Source: Planctomycetota bacterium (GTDB lineage: Bacteria > Planctomycetota > Phycisphaerae > Tepidisphaerales > Tepidisphaeraceae). Taken from it: a DNA stretch of 56,586 nt. The DNA is taken from NCBI GenBank assembly GCA_023417885.1, contig JAEZED010000002.1, positions 1 to 56,586 of the forward strand. Direction: 5' to 3'. A program made the translations under genes and the position numbers. The notes beneath the pieces were generated by a model, which ran no database searches, had not been told where the DNA came from, and was given only the letters and a program-made list of their open reading frames with translations. Numbering within the stretch: position 1 is the stretch's first letter; every line of letters starts with the position of its first letter. Below are positions 28,935 through 36,228 of this stretch, piece after piece.

Positions 28935-29522
28935 CTACTGGACTTCCCGCGTCTGCTCCAGGGTGCGCTGGGTGAGTGCGTCGTGGAAGGTCGCCTTCAC
29001 GAGCAGCTTGCGCCCTTGGGCCGGCGCCTCCCCTTCCCAGGGGCAGGTGAGAACATACTCGTTCAGCAGCCCGCCGCTGTTCCAGAGGTCGCGCGATTCC
29101 TCCACGCCAAACGCCCACCGCCCGATCCGCACGTCGCTGGCCGAGAGGTCGAAGGCTTCGATCGTGATGCTGCCGGCCGCCTTGATCGGGTCGCCGTCCT
29201 GGTCGACCGGGCGCAAGTAGACCTTCAGGGGATGCCCCTCGCTGCGCCGGTCGATGCCGGTGAGCCGGCCGAAGCGGAGGCCGGCGACCGTCCAGAGCTC
29301 CGCCAGTCGCTCCTGCGGGAGCGTCGGCAGGAGTTGCGTCTCGTCCGCGCTCTCGAGGCGGCGGAGGTCCTGGGCGAGTTGCTGGTTCTCGGCGCGCAGG
29401 CGCGCCAGTTCGGCGTCGAGCTGCTGGTTCTGCTTGCGCAACTCGATGTTCGCCTGGTTCGGCCCGCGGCACCCGAGCGGGAGGAGCAGGAGCAGGCAGG
29501 CCAGGAGCGCCGGAAGTCTCAT
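28935..29522 (-). CDS. Lipoprotein with N-terminal coiled coil
   Basis: A 195-residue protein. The signal sequence MRLPALLACLLLLLPLGCRG ends in a lipobox-like LPLGC (Cys at residue 18). It is followed by a coiled coil at about 25-60 (ELRKQNQQLDAELARLRAE), then a compact domain of mostly beta strands (ITIEAFDLSASDVRIGRWAF; LTCPWEGEAPAQGRKLLVKA). The ATG at 29522 lies six bases after a TACACT box; the frame is open upstream without support. It is probably anchored to a membrane in the cell envelope. It lies immediately downstream of clpP, 53 bases after its stop, and converges with aroDE. No known family recognised. Confidence 0.75.
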   Translation of the reverse strand: MRLPALLACLLLLLPLGCRGPNQANIELRKQNQQLDAELARLRAENQQLAQDLRRLESADETQLLPTLPQERLAELWTVAGLRFGRLTGIDRRSEGHPLKVYLRPVDQDGDPIKAAGSITIEAFDLSASDVRIGRWAFGVEESRDLWNSGGLLNEYVLTCPWEGEAPAQGRKLLVKATFHDALTQRTLEQTREVQ

Positions 29523-29528
29523 GCGCGC

Positions 29529-29534
29529 AGTGTA
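29529..29534 (-). promoter_or_regulatory. -10 box TACACT of the lipoprotein gene
   Basis: TACACT on the minus strand ends six bases before the ATG at 29522 and supports that start. It lies in the 53-base gap after clpP. Confidence 0.4.
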
Positions 29535-29575
29535 GCAACGGTCCGCGGGCGCGGGAGGCGCGGCGCGGCGGCGCG

Positions 29576-30208
29576 TCACTCCTCTTCCTTCTCCCGGTGG
29601 CTGGTGACGCTCTCGGGGGCGTTCTTCAGGATGTTGTCCGCCACGCCGTAGTCGATCGCCTCCTCCGCGAAAAGCCACTTATTGCGGTCGAAGTCGCGGT
29701 GGATGGTCTCGTAGTCCTTGCCGGTGAAGCCGGCCATCAGGTGGTACAGCCGGTCGCGCAGGCGGAGCATGTGCTTGGCCTCGATGCCGAGGTCCGTCGC
29801 CTGCCCCTGCATGACGCCCCCCAGCAACGGCTGGTGGAGCATGACCTGGGCATTGGGCAGGACGTAACGCTTCCCCTTGGCGCCGGCGGCGAGGAGGCAG
29901 GCGCCCATGCTGGCCGCCATGCCGATGCACGTCGTCGCCACGTCGCACCGCAGGAAGTGCATGGTGTCGATGATGCCCATGCCGGCCGAGACGCTCCCGC
30001 CGGGGCTGTTGATGTAGAAGTGGATGTCCGCCTCGGGGTCTTCCGTGGAGAGGAAGAGCATCTGGGCGACGACGAGCTGTGCCGAGTCGTCGGTGACGGG
30101 GCCGCCGAGCATGACGATGCGGTCCTTCAGCAGCCGCGAGAAGATGTCGTACGCCCGCTCGCCGCGGCCGGTCTTCTCGATCACCATGGGGACGAGGGTG
30201 TTGTCCAT
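29576..30208 (-). CDS. clpP: ATP-dependent Clp protease proteolytic subunit (first copy)
   Basis: A 210-residue serine peptidase of the ClpP tetradecamer, working with ClpX or ClpA/C to degrade proteins in the cytosol. Triad elements are the Ser in CIGMAASMGA (about residue 101), the His in VMLHQPLLGG (about 126) and the Asp in IHRDFDRNKWLFAEEAIDYG. INSPGGSVSAGMGIIDTM is the oxyanion-side signature. The ATG at 30208 has GAGG 11 bases upstream. It belongs to a cluster with a 36-codon membrane gene and a second, different ClpP upstream on the same strand, which suggests a hetero-oligomeric protease. Confidence 0.94.
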   Translation of the reverse strand: MDNTLVPMVIEKTGRGERAYDIFSRLLKDRIVMLGGPVTDDSAQLVVAQMLFLSTEDPEADIHFYINSPGGSVSAGMGIIDTMHFLRCDVATTCIGMAASMGACLLAAGAKGKRYVLPNAQVMLHQPLLGGVMQGQATDLGIEAKHMLRLRDRLYHLMAGFTGKDYETIHRDFDRNKWLFAEEAIDYGVADNILKNAPESVTSHREKEEE

Positions 30209-30272
30209 GTTTCGTGTCCTCTTGTGCCGGCCGCAGCACGGCCGACCGTGTGTCCTCAGTCGTTGTCGCGGC

Positions 30273-30383
30273 TCAGCTCCAGGCGAACATGTCGCCGATC
30301 GCCCGGATGAAGAGCCAGCAGAGCCAAACGAAGACCAGTCCGACGATCAGTGCGAAGAGCCACAGCCATCGACCTTCGAGCAT
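30273..30383 (-). CDS. 36-residue single-span membrane miniprotein between two clpP genes
   Basis: The frame runs from ATG 30383 to TGA at 30273. The product starts MLEGRWLWLFALIVG, has one long hydrophobic span (about residues 6-27, rich in Leu, Trp, Phe and Val), then a basic Arg and an amphipathic end with Asp and Ser. The start is preceded by GGAGG with seven bases spacing, the best ribosome-binding site in this neighbourhood, which is the main evidence that it is real. It lies on the same strand as clpP and clpP2 and sits between them, so it is probably co-transcribed. It could anchor or adjust the protease at the membrane; that is inference. Confidence 0.6.
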   Translation of the reverse strand: MLEGRWLWLFALIVGLVFVWLCWLFIRAIGDMFAWS

Positions 30384-30419
30384 CCTGCACCCTCCGCGGC
30401 CGGCGTCGGGGTGACGCCC

Positions 30420-31139
30420 CTACTTCTTCGTCGCGTCGGCGGCCTTGTCGGCCTTGGCCTCGCCTTCATCCTCGCCGAGCACCTCGTCCACGAGCCCGTA
30501 AGCCTTGGCTGCATGGGCGGTGAAGAACTTGTCGCGCTCCGCGTCCTCGGTGATCCGTTCGATCGACTGACCCGTCGCGTTCGCCAGGATCCGGTTGAGC
30601 GTCTCCTTGGTCTTGAGGATCTCCTCGGCCTGGATCTCGATGTCAGCCGTCTGCCCGTACACCCCGCCGTACGGCTGGTGGATCATCACCTTGGCGTTGG
30701 GGAGGATGAATCGCTTCCCCTTCTGCCCGGCGGCGAGGACGATCGCCCCGCCGCTCTCGGCCCGGCCGAGGCAGTAGGTGGCGACGTCGCACGTCAGGAA
30801 CTTCATGATGTCGTAGATGGCCAGGGTGTCATCGACGACGCCGCCCGGGCTGTTGATGTAGAGGTTGATGTCCTGGTCGCGCTTGACGCTCTGGAGGTAG
30901 AGCATCTGCATGATGACGCGGCTGGCCGAGGCGTGGTTGATCTCCCCGATCAGGAAGACCACGCGGTTCTCGAGCAGCATCTCCTCGAGGGTCATCTCGC
31001 GGGTGTAGCGGTAGCCGCCGGGGCCGGGTGCCGCCATCGGGCTCATCATCGGGGCGGGACGGTCCAGTCCGCGATGCCAGTCACGCTGCGCGTAGCGCTC
31101 CAGCGAGGGCATCCGTGCGATTTCCTTGGGATCGAGCAT
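30420..31139 (-). CDS. clpP: ATP-dependent Clp protease proteolytic subunit (second, divergent copy)
   Basis: A 239-residue ClpP paralogue with an N-terminal extension of about 45 residues (Met/Pro-rich, GPGGYRYTREMTLEEMLLE) ahead of the core. Triad elements are kept: Ser in CLGRAESGGAIV, His in VMIHQPYGGVYG and Asp in ITEDAERDKFF. The sequence around the nucleophile (RAES) differs from the standard MAAS of the first copy. The C-terminus is a Lys/Ala/Asp-rich tail. The ATG at 31139 has GGAG upstream. It is the first gene of the clpP2 - miniprotein - clpP set. Bacteria with two ClpPs often form mixed rings, a likely arrangement here. Confidence 0.92.
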   Translation of the reverse strand: MLDPKEIARMPSLERYAQRDWHRGLDRPAPMMSPMAAPGPGGYRYTREMTLEEMLLENRVVFLIGEINHASASRVIMQMLYLQSVKRDQDINLYINSPGGVVDDTLAIYDIMKFLTCDVATYCLGRAESGGAIVLAAGQKGKRFILPNAKVMIHQPYGGVYGQTADIEIQAEEILKTKETLNRILANATGQSIERITEDAERDKFFTAHAAKAYGLVDEVLGEDEGEAKADKAADATKK

Positions 31140-31231
31140 CGGGAGGGCTCCTGTGTCGTTTCCTGGGCCAGCGGGCGTGATCCTATGGACGGCTGGTCCG
31201 CCCGATCCACGAGCGCGCCGCCCGGGCAATC

Positions 31232-32341
31232 CTAGCGCCCGCGCAGCACCGGAAGCCCGGCTTCGTCGACCGTGAATCCGGGGTCGATGCCGTACGTCCC
31301 ATCATCCTCCGCCGCGGGCAACTGGGGACGGCTGCGGGCCGGATCGTCGCGGCAATACCAGACGTTCCCCCGGAAGCCGAACGTCTCCGGCTGCGTGTGC
31401 GGGCCAACGTTCACGTGATGGTTCGCGACGTCGGCGGCGCGGAAGATGACGACGTTCTGCTCGAAGCGACCCTTTCGGCACGGGACGAATCGCTCGCCCG
31501 TCGTCTCCTGGAGAATGCGCAGCACCCACCGCTTCGGATCGAGGACCACGTTGCGCCGCACGACCACGTTCTCGCTTCCCACGAACGCGATCGGCGACAT
31601 GCTCCCCACGAAGCGGCACTCCTCGACGACCAGGTCGCGTGCCTCCGCCGTCGCGTCGCGCGGACGGAAGAAGTCAAGGCCCGTCGATCCGCCCAGGTTC
31701 AGCGCGCGGTGGCCGGCATGGATGAAGTCGCAGCGCCGGACGACGACGTTCGCGGATCCTCCCTTGAGTTGGATGCCGCTGCCGCGGTCGTCGGTGTTCT
31801 TCAGCGTAGAGGCCTCTATCAGGCCGTCGTGACAGCCGACAAGGTCAACCCCGCTGCCGCCCCACCCCTCGACGCGGCACCCGGAGACGCGGAAGCCCGT
31901 CAGGCCGGAGAGCTTGATCCCGTCATGATTGCCCTCCGGGTTGACGTCTCTGACCACGAGGCCCTCCAGCACGATGCCACGTCCGACCGAGCCGTCGCGC
32001 CGGCCGGCATCGTCGATGTTCACCCCGTTGGCCCGCTGCCCGCGGAAGTGCAGATTGCGCAACGTGACATGGGAGCAGCCGGAGAGGTGAAGCCCCTCAG
32101 CTCCGCCCTCGATGAGCGGCGGCTCGCGCGCGTCGGCGGCCTCGATGACGATCGGCGCTTCGGCGGTGCCCGACCGCTCCATCCATAGCCCGCCGGCGTA
32201 GGTCCCGGGAGCGATGCGGATGACATCTCCCGGCTCAGCCGCCCGCAAGGCGGCGCGCAGGGAAGCGTCGTCATCCACCGTGACGGGAGCGGATGGTGAA
32301 TCGAAGAACAGGATCAGCGGGAGCGCCGCGAGCAGGCCCAT
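31232..32341 (-). CDS. Exported right-handed parallel beta-helix protein
   Basis: A 369-residue protein with a short N-terminal signal-like segment (MGLLAALPLILFF), then VDDDASLRAALRAAEPGDVIRIAPGTYAG, the classic opening of pectate-lyase/chondroitinase-like beta helices. Repeating short strands with Gly, Asn and Val turns follow (LRNLHFRGQRANGVNI; FRVSGCRVEGWGGSGVDLVG; VVVRRCDFIHAGHRALNL). Such proteins often bind or cleave polysaccharides, but no catalytic residues can be assigned by eye. TAGCAT ends six bases before the ATG at 32341. It stands alone on the minus strand upstream of clpP2. Confidence 0.82.
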   Translation of the reverse strand: MGLLAALPLILFFDSPSAPVTVDDDASLRAALRAAEPGDVIRIAPGTYAGGLWMERSGTAEAPIVIEAADAREPPLIEGGAEGLHLSGCSHVTLRNLHFRGQRANGVNIDDAGRRDGSVGRGIVLEGLVVRDVNPEGNHDGIKLSGLTGFRVSGCRVEGWGGSGVDLVGCHDGLIEASTLKNTDDRGSGIQLKGGSANVVVRRCDFIHAGHRALNLGGSTGLDFFRPRDATAEARDLVVEECRFVGSMSPIAFVGSENVVVRRNVVLDPKRWVLRILQETTGERFVPCRKGRFEQNVVIFRAADVANHHVNVGPHTQPETFGFRGNVWYCRDDPARSRPQLPAAEDDGTYGIDPGFTVDEAGLPVLRGR

Positions 32342-32347
32342 GCCGAA

Positions 32348-32353
32348 ATGCTA
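32348..32353 (-). promoter_or_regulatory. -10 box TAGCAT of the beta-helix gene
   Basis: TAGCAT on the minus strand ends six bases before the ATG at 32341. Confidence 0.4.
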
Positions 32354-32432
32354 GCGGAGATTCGACCACCGGTAAGCACCGGTGCGCGGCATCATTCGTG
32401 CATCCTCTCCGGCCATCCGTGTTCATTCGTGT

Positions 32433-33524
32433 TCATCCGCGGCCGCTTTCTCCGGGCGCGAACCGGCAGACGCAGTCGAACACCTCTCCGCCGATGCTGC
32501 GGGCGATCAGCTCGTCCTTCACCATCGCCAGGTTCAGCCGGTCGCAGGTGAGGCGCGCGTCCAGGTTGCTCTCGACGCCGCGGCCCATTCCCTCCAGGAT
32601 GACCACGTCCGCCCCGCGCGACGCCTCGTTGAGCGCGCGAGAGACGCCGCGCAGGTCGATCAGCGGCTCGCCCGTGCCCGTGGAGACGAGCTCGAACGAA
32701 AGATCATGCAAACCTGCCGCCTCCACGGCGCGCCCCCACCAGTCGCGCACGTCGTGAATGGTCATGTCGTTCAGCGTCGGCCGCTCGTTGGCGGCGATGA
32801 CGATCTCCGCCCCCTGCCGCGCCAGCAGGCGGGCCAGCGGCACCGCGCCGAGCAGGAAATCGCTCCCGGCGTTGTCGATGAAGAAGACGACGCGCCGGTA
32901 TGGGCGAGTGAGCTGCCGGTCGGCGAAGGCGTCGAACTCGTCGATGCGCCAGGGACGCGGCCCGATCTGCTCCACGACCTCCTCGAACACCGGCGACTCG
33001 TTCAGGAAGCGCCCGGCCGTGCTCTTGGCGCCCATGTCGAAGATGTTTCCGGCGAAGACGCCGCGGACGGCGTGCTCGAGCTGGTCGCGCCCGGAGTGGC
33101 GATCGAGCTCGGCGACGACGGCGGGCAATAGCGGGATCATCTTCTCGTTTTCGCGCCGCTTCTGCTCTCGGAAGCAGTCCACGAAGCCGTGTGCGCGCAG
33201 GTGCTGGTCGCGCCACATGTCGAGCGTGAGGATGGAGACGTCATCGCCGTACTTCTCCGGATTCCTCTGGAAGTCGCGGAAGTGGCTCGTGAACGCTTCG
33301 CGGCAGGCCTCGGCGCGTTGCGTTGCCTCAGCGGGTTCGCCCGCGATCTCCACGCCCAGCGCCAGGATGGTGCCGATGTGGTCGCAGAAGAAGTCGACCC
33401 AATAGTCGCGCGCGGCCCTGTCGCCCACGAGATCGAGCGTGCAGGGGCGATACCCGGACGGGTCCGCGAGCTTCACGAACGGCTCGAGTCTTGCGGCGCC
33501 TGATTCAGTCGTCTCTTCCGGCAT
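32433..33524 (-). CDS. DUF89/ARMT1-like metal-dependent phosphatase (PANK4 C-terminal type)
   Basis: A 363-residue protein of the damage-control phosphatase family. Characteristic pieces are VFAGNIFDMGAKST, the metal-binding FFIDNAGSDFLLGAVPLARLL (DN-x-x-x-D), VIAANERPTLNDMTIHDV and the late VILEGMGRGVESN followed by KDELIARSIGG. These match the branch found as the C-terminal half of eukaryotic pantothenate kinase 4, which removes phosphate from 4'-phosphopantetheine-type compounds. Here it is a stand-alone protein. Its ATG at 33524 lies 10 bases after the stop of the SAM-hydrolase-type gene, so the two are probably an operon. A TAGGCT box overlaps the junction. Confidence 0.85.
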   Translation of the reverse strand: MPEETTESGAARLEPFVKLADPSGYRPCTLDLVGDRAARDYWVDFFCDHIGTILALGVEIAGEPAEATQRAEACREAFTSHFRDFQRNPEKYGDDVSILTLDMWRDQHLRAHGFVDCFREQKRRENEKMIPLLPAVVAELDRHSGRDQLEHAVRGVFAGNIFDMGAKSTAGRFLNESPVFEEVVEQIGPRPWRIDEFDAFADRQLTRPYRRVVFFIDNAGSDFLLGAVPLARLLARQGAEIVIAANERPTLNDMTIHDVRDWWGRAVEAAGLHDLSFELVSTGTGEPLIDLRGVSRALNEASRGADVVILEGMGRGVESNLDARLTCDRLNLAMVKDELIARSIGGEVFDCVCRFAPGESGRG

Positions 33525-33534
33525 GCGACCAAGC

Positions 33535-34326
33535 CTAGTCGTGCTCCAGCAGCTCCACGTCGGAACCGACCGACAGCCCCAGCGCCTCGGCGGCGCTTCC
33601 CTGGCGCACCGCGATCTCCAGGAGATCGCTGCTGCCGATCAGTGCCAGCGGCTCGCCGGGGGAGACGTCGGCGTAGGTGCGGGAGATGGGCAGTGTCCTC
33701 CCGCCGGCCGACACCGCCCTGGCCCGGTCGATGTTCTCGCGCGGCAGGTTCGTCGTGCAGTTGCCGAAGGCGTCGAGGTGGATCACGCGCCCCGTGCGCG
33801 TGCCGGGGGACGCTGGGTGCAGGTCGAGCATGAGAGGGTTGCCGATGGGCTGCGCGCCAAGGGTCGCGGGCGCCTCGCCGCGCGCGAGCCTGCCGGCCAG
33901 CGGGGCCATCACGTCGCGCCCGTGGAAAACGAAGCTGGCGCCGGGAAAGGCATGGCCGAATGACCACGTCCGCCCCGCCGCCGGCGCGTGACGCGCCAGC
34001 GTCCATGTCGCCAGCCCGTTATCCGGGCAGACGAGCAAGGCGTTGCCGACTTCGCTCGCGATCACCCGCCGTTCCGTGCCGACCCCCGGATCGACGACGC
34101 ACAGGTGCACGACGCGATCGAATCCCGTCGCGAAGGCATGCCAGGCGCGCTCCAGCGCGATGCTTCCGGCGGCAACGTCGTGACGCGGGACCTGGTGCGT
34201 CACGTCGATGAGCAGGGCCCCCGGGCATTCCCGCAGGATCGCGGCCTTCATGGCGGCGACGTAGGCGTCGGCGAGGCCGAAGTCGGTGGTCAGGGTGACC
34301 ACCCGGGCCGGATTCGGGCGCTGCAT
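33535..34326 (-). CDS. SAM hydroxide adenosyltransferase / S-adenosylmethionine hydrolase (DUF62)
   Basis: A 263-residue protein of the DUF62 family, whose characterised members split S-adenosylmethionine into adenosine and methionine. Motifs are VVTLTTDFGLADAYVAAMKAAI at the start, IDVTHQVPRHDVAAG (the Asp and Arg-His pair of the family), VVDPGVGTERRVIA, CPDNGLATW, FHGRDVMAPLA and HLDAFGNCTTNL. The start is chosen at ATG 34326, five bases after a TATCAT box; the frame runs on upstream without support. It is divergent from pcm, another SAM-using protein, and lies in a likely operon with the DUF89 phosphatase. Confidence 0.92.
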   Translation of the reverse strand: MQRPNPARVVTLTTDFGLADAYVAAMKAAILRECPGALLIDVTHQVPRHDVAAGSIALERAWHAFATGFDRVVHLCVVDPGVGTERRVIASEVGNALLVCPDNGLATWTLARHAPAAGRTWSFGHAFPGASFVFHGRDVMAPLAGRLARGEAPATLGAQPIGNPLMLDLHPASPGTRTGRVIHLDAFGNCTTNLPRENIDRARAVSAGGRTLPISRTYADVSPGEPLALIGSSDLLEIAVRQGSAAEALGLSVGSDVELLEHD

Positions 34327-34331
34327 GCCGG

Positions 34332-34337
34332 ATGATA
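34332..34337 (-). promoter_or_regulatory. -10 box TATCAT of the DUF62 gene
   Basis: TATCAT on the minus strand ends five bases before the ATG at 34326. The divergent pcm gene has TAGGCT at 34344-34349, eight bases before its ATG, so the two -10 boxes are almost back to back. Confidence 0.5.
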
Positions 34338-34357
34338 CCGATCTAGGCTGAAGTGTT

Positions 34358-35095
34358 ATGGTCTCCGCACATGCAGGCGGCGCGGGGATGGATGACGGGC
34401 ATCCCGGCAACGGCTGGTTTCCGCCGCCCGGGCGGCCGGAGTGGGATCCGGAGCGCGTCGAGCGGATGATCCGGCGCCAGCTCATGGCGCGCGACGTCCG
34501 CGATCCGCGCGTGCTCGGAGCCATGCGCCGCGTGCCGCGCTCCGCCTTCGTGCCGCCGGGGGAAGATCCCTACTTCGACGGCCCGATCCCCATCGGCGAG
34601 GGGCAGACCATCAGCCAGCCCTATGTCGTGGCGCGCATGACGGAACTGCTCGACGTGCAGCCGGGGATGACGGTCCTGGAGATCGGCGTGGGCAGCGGCT
34701 ACCAGACGGCGGTGCTCGCGGCGATGGGGGCGGAGGTCTTCGGCATCGAAAGGCATGCCTCGCTGATCGAGAAAGCCCGGCGCTCGCTGGAGCGCGCGGG
34801 GCTGCTCGGCCGCGTTCACCTGCATCACGGCGACGGGACGAAGGGATGGCCCGCCGAGAACGGGGCGCGGCAGTTCGATCGCATCCTCTCCGCGGCCGGG
34901 GCGCCGGAGGTGCCGAAGAAGCTTCTCTTCGCGCAGCTCAAGGACGGCGGCCGGGCGGTGATGCCGGTCGGGGCGATGGAGTCGCAGCGCCTGGTCGTGA
35001 TCGACCGCCGCGGCGACAGCTTCGAGACGCGTCCGCTCGATGCGGTGCGGTTCGTTCCGCTGATCGGCGAGGAGGGTTGGGATGGAAACGAGTGA
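34358..35095 (+). CDS. pcm: Protein-L-isoaspartate O-methyltransferase
   Basis: A 245-residue SAM-dependent enzyme that repairs isoaspartyl residues in aged proteins. Family motifs are RDVRDPRVLGAMRRVPRSAFVP, IPIGEGQTISQPYVVARMTELL, the SAM-binding VLEIGVGSGYQTAVLAAMGAEV, VHLHHGDGTKGWP and FDRILSAAGAPEVPKKLLFAQL. The first 25 residues are an extension, and ATG 34388 is a possible shorter start. TAGGCT lies eight bases before ATG 34358, so I keep the longer form. It is divergent from the SAM-hydrolase-type gene. No partner gene follows; about 280 bases of repeat-rich DNA come next. Confidence 0.94.
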   Translation: MVSAHAGGAGMDDGHPGNGWFPPPGRPEWDPERVERMIRRQLMARDVRDPRVLGAMRRVPRSAFVPPGEDPYFDGPIPIGEGQTISQPYVVARMTELLDVQPGMTVLEIGVGSGYQTAVLAAMGAEVFGIERHASLIEKARRSLERAGLLGRVHLHHGDGTKGWPAENGARQFDRILSAAGAPEVPKKLLFAQLKDGGRAVMPVGAMESQRLVVIDRRGDSFETRPLDAVRFVPLIGEEGWDGNE

Positions 35096-35167
35096 CGGGA
35101 CGGAAAGCCACCAAGCCGCGGCACGGCGTGCCGCAGGATCGAACGTGCAGAGCGAAGAGCACGAAGC

Positions 35168-35192
35168 GGGGGTGGGGGTTGGGGGTTGGGGG
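35168..35192 (+). repeat. Four runs of five G (G-quadruplex candidate)
   Basis: GGGGG runs at 35168-35172, 35174-35178, 35181-35185 and 35188-35192, separated by one or two T. Loops this short favour a very stable quadruplex on the plus strand. Confidence 0.6.
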
Positions 35193-35230
35193 TGGCGTGC
35201 CTAACCAGCGCGCAGCCGCACGGGCGGCGC

Positions 35231-35349
35231 GATAGCATCCCGCCGGATCCCCGCCGCCCGCGGCCCAACCTCCCGCGCACGCGGCAGATACGGATGTGGC
35301 TGACTCCCACCGCCCCGGCATGCTAATCTGCGCCCGCCGGGATGCTATC
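35231..35349. repeat. 12-bp perfect inverted repeat flanking 95 bases
   Basis: GATAGCATCCCG at 35231-35242 is repeated in inverse as CGGGATGCTATC at 35338-35349. It lies just upstream of the lower-GC orphan gene at 35378. It could be a long-loop stem or the remnant of a small mobile element. Confidence 0.5.
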
Positions 35350-35377
35350 CGGCGCGTGCGCAGAGTAATCCCTAGTT

Positions 35378-36106
35378 ATGCCGACGAAGAAGCCGACTAC
35401 TCTGCCTGAGCCGCTGCGGTATCTGCAGCCGTTCGCGAACGCGCTGGCGAAGCTGCTGCCTTCTCGCCTCAATGCGGATGTCGATCCTTCACGCCTGGAG
35501 GCGGCGCTCCGCAAGCGCATCCGGGGCTTGAACTTGGAGGCGGCCGAAGCGCAGCTTGCGGAGGATCACGATCGACTAGAGCGGTGGCTTGAGGACCAGC
35601 CCGACCATCCGGCGCACTGGATTGCCGCTTATATTTCATCACCGACGCTTGCATTCGATCTTTCGCAACCTGTTGAACCAACGCCGCGTGCGCCGGTCGA
35701 ACCGCCGACCCGTGGTCCGAAGATTGAGTTCGTAGTACCTGACGGTTGGAGAGTGAAGCAGCTCGCGCCATACCTGCTGCAATTGAAGAATGGGAAATTC
35801 ACCGGCAGCGTTATGGCGATTGATGAGGTTTTGTTTCATCAATCGCAGCGCGAGCGCGAGAGGGAATGGGTTGTAGCGCCGGGCGTTGAGGCGACGCGCG
35901 AGATACGAGTTGCTCAGTATGGCAACGTCTCAGGGAAGAAGTACGTGTACCGCCGGATTGCGCCCGACCCGTCGAAGCGCGTGGACTACGTGTTGAGCGT
36001 GCCCGGTGGGTTCGCAATGGCTGGGGTCGAGGCCGCTGGCACAGAGTTCGACGAAGCGCTCTTCGAGGCTCAGTTGCACACCGTGCAGCTGTCGGCGTCG
36101 GCATAA
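35378..36106 (+). CDS. Orphan protein of lower GC content, unknown function
   Basis: A 242-residue soluble protein. Residues 1-75 are helical and charged, with alternating Leu and Arg/Glu (LRYLQPFANALAKLLPSRL; EDHDRLERWLEDQPDHPAHWIAAY). A Pro-rich linker covers 95-115. Residues 115-240 form a beta-rich domain (IEFVVPDGWRVKQLAPYLLQ; YVYRRIAPDPSKRVDYVLSV). Base and codon use differ from its neighbours: A/T-ending codons are frequent and stretches such as 35630-35700 approach 50 percent GC. Repeats lie upstream and a hairpin downstream. It may have been acquired by transfer. ATG 35378 has no clear ribosome-binding site. No family recognised. Confidence 0.72.
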   Translation: MPTKKPTTLPEPLRYLQPFANALAKLLPSRLNADVDPSRLEAALRKRIRGLNLEAAEAQLAEDHDRLERWLEDQPDHPAHWIAAYISSPTLAFDLSQPVEPTPRAPVEPPTRGPKIEFVVPDGWRVKQLAPYLLQLKNGKFTGSVMAIDEVLFHQSQREREREWVVAPGVEATREIRVAQYGNVSGKKYVYRRIAPDPSKRVDYVLSVPGGFAMAGVEAAGTEFDEALFEAQLHTVQLSASA

Positions 36107-36116
36107 CCATTCGCTG

Positions 36117-36178
36117 CACTGGACCGGGGCCACCACGGTCCTAGTGATTCGAGCGCTGATCGTTGACCCCGGCCAGTG
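36117..36178. terminator. Bulged 12-bp hairpin after the orphan gene
   Basis: CACTGG-A-CCGGGG (36117-36129) pairs with CCCCGGCCAGTG (36167-36178), with one bulged A and a 37-base loop. It lies 10 bases after the orphan gene stop. No T-tract. Confidence 0.4.
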
Positions 36179-36216
36179 AACGAGAATCCGTTACCCGTCC
36201 CAGCCCGCCTCTCCCG

Positions 36217-36222
36217 TACAAT
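36217..36222 (+). promoter_or_regulatory. -10 box TACAAT of recG
   Basis: TACAAT ends six bases before ATG 36229. It decides the recG start over an upstream in-frame ATG at 36163. Confidence 0.55.
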
Positions 36223-36228
36223 CCCCGC

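Larger units (their letters stand above)
35096..35377. other. Intergenic stretch with hairpin, G-run block and inverted repeat
   Basis: No gene is visible. GCGGCACG and CGTGCCGC (35118-35134) form an 8-bp hairpin that could end pcm transcription. It is followed by the four-run G block at 35168 and a 12-bp inverted repeat at 35231/35338. Confidence 0.55.

Noticed and set aside
33525..33537. TAGGCT as a separate promoter for the DUF89 gene
   Set aside because: It overlaps the stop codon of the upstream gene, 10 bases away. The two genes are more likely co-transcribed, so the match may be chance.
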